64,000 nt of DNA from Magnetococcus marinus MC-1 (lineage in GTDB: Bacteria; Pseudomonadota; Magnetococcia; Magnetococcales; Magnetococcaceae), in the NCBI RefSeq assembly GCF_000014865.1, contig NC_008576.1, positions 2,695,501 through 2,759,500 on the forward strand, given 5' to 3'. Both the position numbers and the translations under genes were made by a program. The notes under the pieces are model-generated. The model searched no databases and was not told where the DNA came from. It was given only the letters and a program-made list of their open reading frames with translations. Of the stretch, positions 61,001-64,000 are shown in pieces. The first letter of the stretch is position 1. Each line of letters starts with the position of its first letter.

Positions 61001-64000
61001 CGCTGCTCTGCTGCCAACTGGCCACCCCATCACCCACACGGCCACCAATGGTGAGGTTGCCCCCCACATTGAGGTTTAGGATATCCTGATCGCCCAGACC
61101 GCCATTAACGCGACCCGTTACCGTAATGCCTGAACCCGCTGTTAGGCTGGCCCCACCGGTAACATGCAGAGCATCATTGATCAACATACTGGTCTGGGCT
61201 GTAGTGGAGCTGCCATCACTTAACTCGGTGGTATGTCCCGGACCCTGAATTTCCAAACTCAAGAATGAGGAGAGACCACTAATCTGGATATGCCCGCCCT
61301 CGCCCTGGGCTTGCAGCAACAGCGGAACATCCAAAATCAGCCCAGCACCGCCATTTAAGCTAATGGGGTTTGAGCCACCATCGCTGCCCAAGGTCAAGGG
61401 GCGATCCAACCCAACAAGGCTGCTGGCAAGAATGCTGATGCCATCACCACCACCCAGACTAATGGTGGTGCTGGCACTGCTGGGTTCGATTACCAGACCC
61501 GCACCCGCAGGCAGTTTGGCCAGCAGCGCACCAAAATCCACCTCGCCCTGCTCCAGCGGCGGCATGATAACAAACAGCTCACCTTCACCGGCATAAAGCG
61601 TCTCGCCTTCAGCGGCCACCAACTCGCCACGCAGGGCAATCCGTTCGCTCACATCCAACGTAATGCTCTGGGCATGTAGATCACCATTGACGATAAGGTT
61701 CTCCGCCTCGATCACGAGGCGCGTGCCACCTAGATCAATGATGCCGCCCTCTTCCTCGGCCATCAGACGCACCGTGTCACCACGCACCACCAAGGTACCC
61801 AGACCTTCATCCCAGCTAATTTGTTCGCCTCCTAACAGCAGGGTGCCATTGCCAATCTTAATCAGATTTTCCGAAGCAGACTGCTCCAGCGGTTTAAGAT
61901 TGAGCTCCAGAGTATCATTACTCAGGCGGTCATCCGCGTCATTTTTGAGGATCAACTGACTGGGCTCACGCTCCTTATTGGGTTTGGAGTTGCCCATGGA
62001 GACCCGCACCGTATCTGCCCCGCTCGACGCCTGTAGGGTCAACGGAACATGGGTCAAAGCATAGATATCCAGCACATCGGCCAGATCACCCAAGCGGAGA
62101 TCACTGACTGTAGAGCCACCCAAACGCAGGGCGTTACCGGGGTTGGAGAAGACCTCAAAGCGGCCCGCATTATACTGGGCATTCATGGCAAAGGCCTGCA
62201 CCACCTCCAAAGAGGTCGAGCGCTCGGTGACATTATGGCCATCATCCGCCACCAAGTGCAGCGCCCCTTCTACCCCTGTCACAGCTGGGGTATAGCGCAC
62301 GCCACCCTCTGCGGCTAACAACTGCGAAAGAGACGCCACGCTGCCAGTCAATTGTGCCCCGTTCTCCACAACCGTGACCGTGATGGCAAGGTTTGCGGCC
62401 AGCAGTTCATCGAAGGAGAGCGCCCCACTCTCCACCGTCATAGAGAGGTTCAAAGAGGCAGAATCCGCATCCACCAAGGTACCCAAGGGCAGCACGATGT
62501 CGCTGGTATACTCATCGCTCACGATAACTCGTTCGGCCAGATCCAGGGTTGGTGCCGCCGACAGAGCCGGTATATTAAAGGTGTAGATAGGATGACCCGC
62601 CGCCACCGCCACAATTTGGTTGTTGGCCGTGTCGATGCTCACCCCCCGCCAAGCGGGTACGCCATCAACCCCAAGCACGCCATGGCCGGCCACCCGCACC
62701 CAGTGGGCACCCTGGTCATTACTGACCAAGATACCGTCAGAGGTCGCCGCCGCCAGCAGTTGGCCATCATCAGAGATCGCCATGCGCGCATAGCTACCCA
62801 CCGAACCGGCCCCCTGCCACTGCCAATTCGTTTCACGGGTATCGGCAAAATAGACCGCGCCACTCTTGGTTACACCCACCAGATAGCGACCATCCACATT
62901 GGCCTCAACCGAGTACCAATCGGCCCCGCTTACATTGCGGGCATCGTTGTTCCAGTTAAAGCCGCCGTCACTACCATAGGGGGCGGTATAGACCGCGCCA
63001 CCGGAGCCCGAGGCAGCCAGTAGCACACTTTCATCATCACTGGCGGCCAAGTCGTTCCAATCGGCGTCGGCGGGATTGATCAACTGCCAGCTACCATCGC
63101 TGTTTCTTAGGCGAATTTCACCGGCGGTATGAACGTTTTTCCAGCCCCAGTTAAAGATGTTTTTAAAGAAGAATTCGGTGTGGTTGGTGGGGTCATCCAT
63201 GGTCAACACACGACCATCATTCAGGGCCAATACCGCATCGTTACCATCATCGGGCACTTTAGCCAATACCCAGGTTTGGCCGCCATCTTGAGAAACCGCC
63301 AAATCCCCACCGCTAGCCAGGGCTGCAATGGTCTGACCATTCCCCGAAACCGAAACATAGCGGTAGCTACGACCGGTGGGGGATCCCGAATCCCGCCATG
63401 TCAAGCCGCCATCAGAAGAGAGGTAGATACCCTGCTCTCCACTGCCCACTCTGGCTACAGCGGCCATCACATCACCACTGCGTGACATATCTTGCCAATC
63501 GAGGGCCACGGTGGTGCTCTTGGCGCGTTGTACATTGGTTTGCGCCATGCTGGCAAGATCACCCTGGGTAATCACAAAGGTGATGTTACGGCTGGATTCA
63601 TCGCTATCATAACGATAGCCCGCATAACCCGCGTTGAAGTAAGCATTCAGCGCGGCCAATGAACCGGTAAAGGTGCGCACCGTCTCGCTGCCCCCTACCG
63701 TTACCCCATTTTTACTGGCCCCTTCAATAGATCCATCCAACGCCGACAGGGTAATGGTGGCATCTTCTTCACTGTCCCCACCAAAGGCCACCCCAGGCAG
63801 CGGCAATGCCGCCACCCGCCCCCGCACCGCCGAGAAGCTTTGTGGTACCGAAACAGTCGGCGCACCCGGCAGCACACCAACCACACTCATTAAGGCGTCT
63901 GGCACCCCACCCGAGAAGTCGGTCAAGGAGATCTCCCCACTGTTTTCAACAATGGTATTAACCCCCAACACCCCGGCAAAGATGTAGCTATCCACACCAC
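58062..64000 (-). CDS. Second giant surface-type protein, C-terminal 1,978 residues (N-terminus outside window)
   Basis: The frame is open to the right edge. The GTG at 63995 is merely internal: the codon before it is Gly and the text reads GVDSYIFAGVLGVNTIVENS without a break. Numbering from that GTG: a beta repeat (about 45-165) like those between cadherin-type domains; four Asp-box motifs at 193-200 (SSDGGLTW), 235-242, 342-348 and 425-432 (SNDQGAHW), indicating a BNR/sialidase-type propeller at about 165-480; a second beta repeat (about 515-620); a long stretch of short strand repeats, probably a beta-helix; and a low-complexity Pro/Ala/Asp tail. It ends QLTLEEPEEKG. No RTX repeats are seen. 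Extracellular location is likely; the export route is unknown. Confidence 0.85.
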   Translation of the reverse strand, partial: GVDSYIFAGVLGVNTIVENSGEISLTDFSGGVPDALMSVVGVLPGAPTVSVPQSFSAVRGRVAALPLPGVAFGGDSEEDATITLSALDGSIEGASKNGVTVGGSETVRTFTGSLAALNAYFNAGYAGYRYDSDESSRNITFVITQGDLASMAQTNVQRAKSTTVALDWQDMSRSGDVMAAVARVGSGEQGIYLSSDGGLTWRDSGSPTGRSYRYVSVSGNGQTIAALASGGDLAVSQDGGQTWVLAKVPDDGNDAVLALNDGRVLTMDDPTNHTEFFFKNIFNWGWKNVHTAGEIRLRNSDGSWQLINPADADWNDLAASDDESVLLAASGSGGAVYTAPYGSDGGFNWNNDARNVSGADWYSVEANVDGRYLVGVTKSGAVYFADTRETNWQWQGAGSVGSYARMAISDDGQLLAAATSDGILVSNDQGAHWVRVAGHGVLGVDGVPAWRGVSIDTANNQIVAVAAGHPIYTFNIPALSAAPTLDLAERVIVSDEYTSDIVLPLGTLVDADSASLNLSMTVESGALSFDELLAANLAITVTVVENGAQLTGSVASLSQLLAAEGGVRYTPAVTGVEGALHLVADDGHNVTERSTSLEVVQAFAMNAQYNAGRFEVFSNPGNALRLGGSTVSDLRLGDLADVLDIYALTHVPLTLQASSGADTVRVSMGNSKPNKEREPSQLILKNDADDRLSNDTLELNLKPLEQSASENLIKIGNGTLLLGGEQISWDEGLGTLVVRGDTVRLMAEEEGGIIDLGGTRLVIEAENLIVNGDLHAQSITLDVSERIALRGELVAAEGETLYAGEGELFVIMPPLEQGEVDFGALLAKLPAGAGLVIEPSSASTTISLGGGDGISILASSLVGLDRPLTLGSDGGSNPISLNGGAGLILDVPLLLQAQGEGGHIQISGLSSFLSLEIQGPGHTTELSDGSSTTAQTSMLINDALHVTGGASLTAGSGITVTGRVNGGLGDQDILNLNVGGNLTIGGRVGDGVASWQQSSAGSNYADGSYQGVSVLGGSGSGATANITVVGGVVTSLTMVSSGGGYVVGDELRISAVSLGAQADDASYKFNVTALEDLEGLNITNATNVTFSERVYVEGDISIAATGVVTFSDELVLREGGKMTITGASEVILSNGTRLLASGAGQSGSIVIDGSDVILRATNNGLWKGDGSAFVVTGADHFDLRGDVGSQGYSWVEMQDTSGNGLQLSGIAEGSTAKLTTGTSSATLTLSSVGGAVTVDSSSSLNVANTVLQSQGSTVTLGTGSTVKGTSLSVTTENQAITWADSVNVEVDSVTLQSQGGAISVGASSTLKGSSLTVNSGAGSLSLGDQANVEVTTVSLQSLGGAIALGNSSSFKGTTLGVSNQNGTITLGTSSSVAVSNVTLQSQGGAISVGTSSTLKGSSLSADSGTGALTLADQLTVEVDTIALQSQGSTITVGSSSSLKGTTLNVSNQNGGVDLATSSSVAVTNMTLQSKNGNISVASGASLKGTTLAMTSQSGNITLASQSLVQADTLTFTAADSTVYSSSDTQIIGGTLTMTTGVGVGSEQAPMMLSVDTLQLTNASGNVYLTESDGLTINGTGVVISQGSGNVSLVVSAGNLLMESGSAISTDQGAISVQTLAGNLGVATIKSNQGAIQLQSAVAILPTDTTNVVQTAGLANLSAVSGIGQFGSQFLRLDVASVHAENSSVGDVVLVGVDGLNYDLISIASSESWVGLSTEQGILQGGKVNAASGHVAMFVGKSVISKDALTSLSISTSHRTNRIEAVRANAATMQENLSQSAATQQAMLDITSPANQQGDASGVATTVHGQPVAPEGVSGLLNGALNTTPTNNPSLPGNSLLAERASLPEQTLFRAPTEAEQLSNEGSDDLLTAPAGDKGTEPAPADQSAGEDGTPAGQQAAPEQSDGAPSGDAPAAAPGDAPAAAPGDAPAAAPAQPADTGASVQPVAQGLWAKMQKGFLGWLDSQTAQLTLEEPEEKG
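58202..58275 (-). repeat. 24-bp direct repeat, three copies
   Basis: The segment around GCTGCCGCTGGGGCATCACC occurs three times in tandem at 24-bp spacing and encodes (GDAPAAAP)3 in the tail of the second giant protein. The match at DNA level is exact by eye, so copy number may vary. Confidence 0.9.
59450..60300 (-). repeat. Alternating LQSQGG / SSxLKGxxL repeats in the second giant protein
   Basis: A unit of about 20 residues, for example VTLQSQGGAISVG then SSTLKGSSL, recurs roughly seven to ten times. It alternates between valine-rich (VEVDTIxLQSQG) and LKGTTL versions. The strand-turn-strand pattern points to beta-helix rungs. Confidence 0.75.

Noticed and set aside
58112..62900. Plus-strand open stretches opposite the second giant gene
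   Set aside because: Antisense shadows of the repeat-rich coding strand; low complexity and no start signals.

Overview
The window (about 55% GC by eye) looks like the chromosome of a sulfur-oxidising marine proteobacterium. A magnetotactic coccus of the Magnetococcus type fits best: it combines a sulfur-globule-like protein, a SulP anion transporter, ferrous-iron genes and giant surface-protein genes of the LEPR-XLL class. This is an inference from gene content; no rRNA or taxonomic marker is present.

Layout, left to right. (1) 1-36414, minus strand: one uninterrupted reading frame of at least 12,138 codons. Its start lies inside the window and its C-terminus runs off the left edge. From N to C it carries a basic LEPR-XLL motif, a DUF4347-like domain, about 7,000 residues of pentapeptide-repeat modules (including a 1,564-residue unit repeated nearly identically in tandem), EF-hand loops, a beta-sandwich-like repeat zone and RTX nonapeptide repeats. 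(2) 36770-40433, minus: an unusual AMIN-AMIN-TolC outer-membrane export protein and a SapC-family protein, upstream of the giant gene on the same strand. (3) 40915-42959: tRNA-Glu(UUC), a thiamine-binding DUF77 protein and a sulfur-globule-like secreted protein. (4) 43309-51258: two almost identical IS66-family elements (2,425 bp each, each with its own perfect 8-bp target duplication). Between them lie a YbhN/LPG-synthase-like membrane protein, a lone STAS protein, FeoA and a FeoB-associated-type Cys-rich membrane peptide; no feoB is present. (5) 52049-57795: a SulP-STAS anion transporter, then (minus) pyruvate phosphate dikinase and a YciH/SUI1 protein. (6) 58062-64000, minus: the last 1,978 residues of a second very large surface-type protein with an Asp-box propeller, repeated beta-helix-like segments and a Pro/Ala-rich tail; its N-terminus lies beyond the right edge.

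How the parts may work together. The RTX repeats and the adjacent TolC suggest export of the giant protein by type I secretion, with EF-hand and RTX sites stiffening it in calcium-rich seawater. No ABC transporter or membrane-fusion partner is visible; they may lie beyond the left edge or elsewhere. The AMIN domains could tether the TolC channel to the cell wall. SapC next to it suggests a surface-layer or cell-surface locus. The other genes are ordinary housekeeping, transport or sulfur/iron functions, interrupted by recent IS66 insertions that fell just outside coding sequences.
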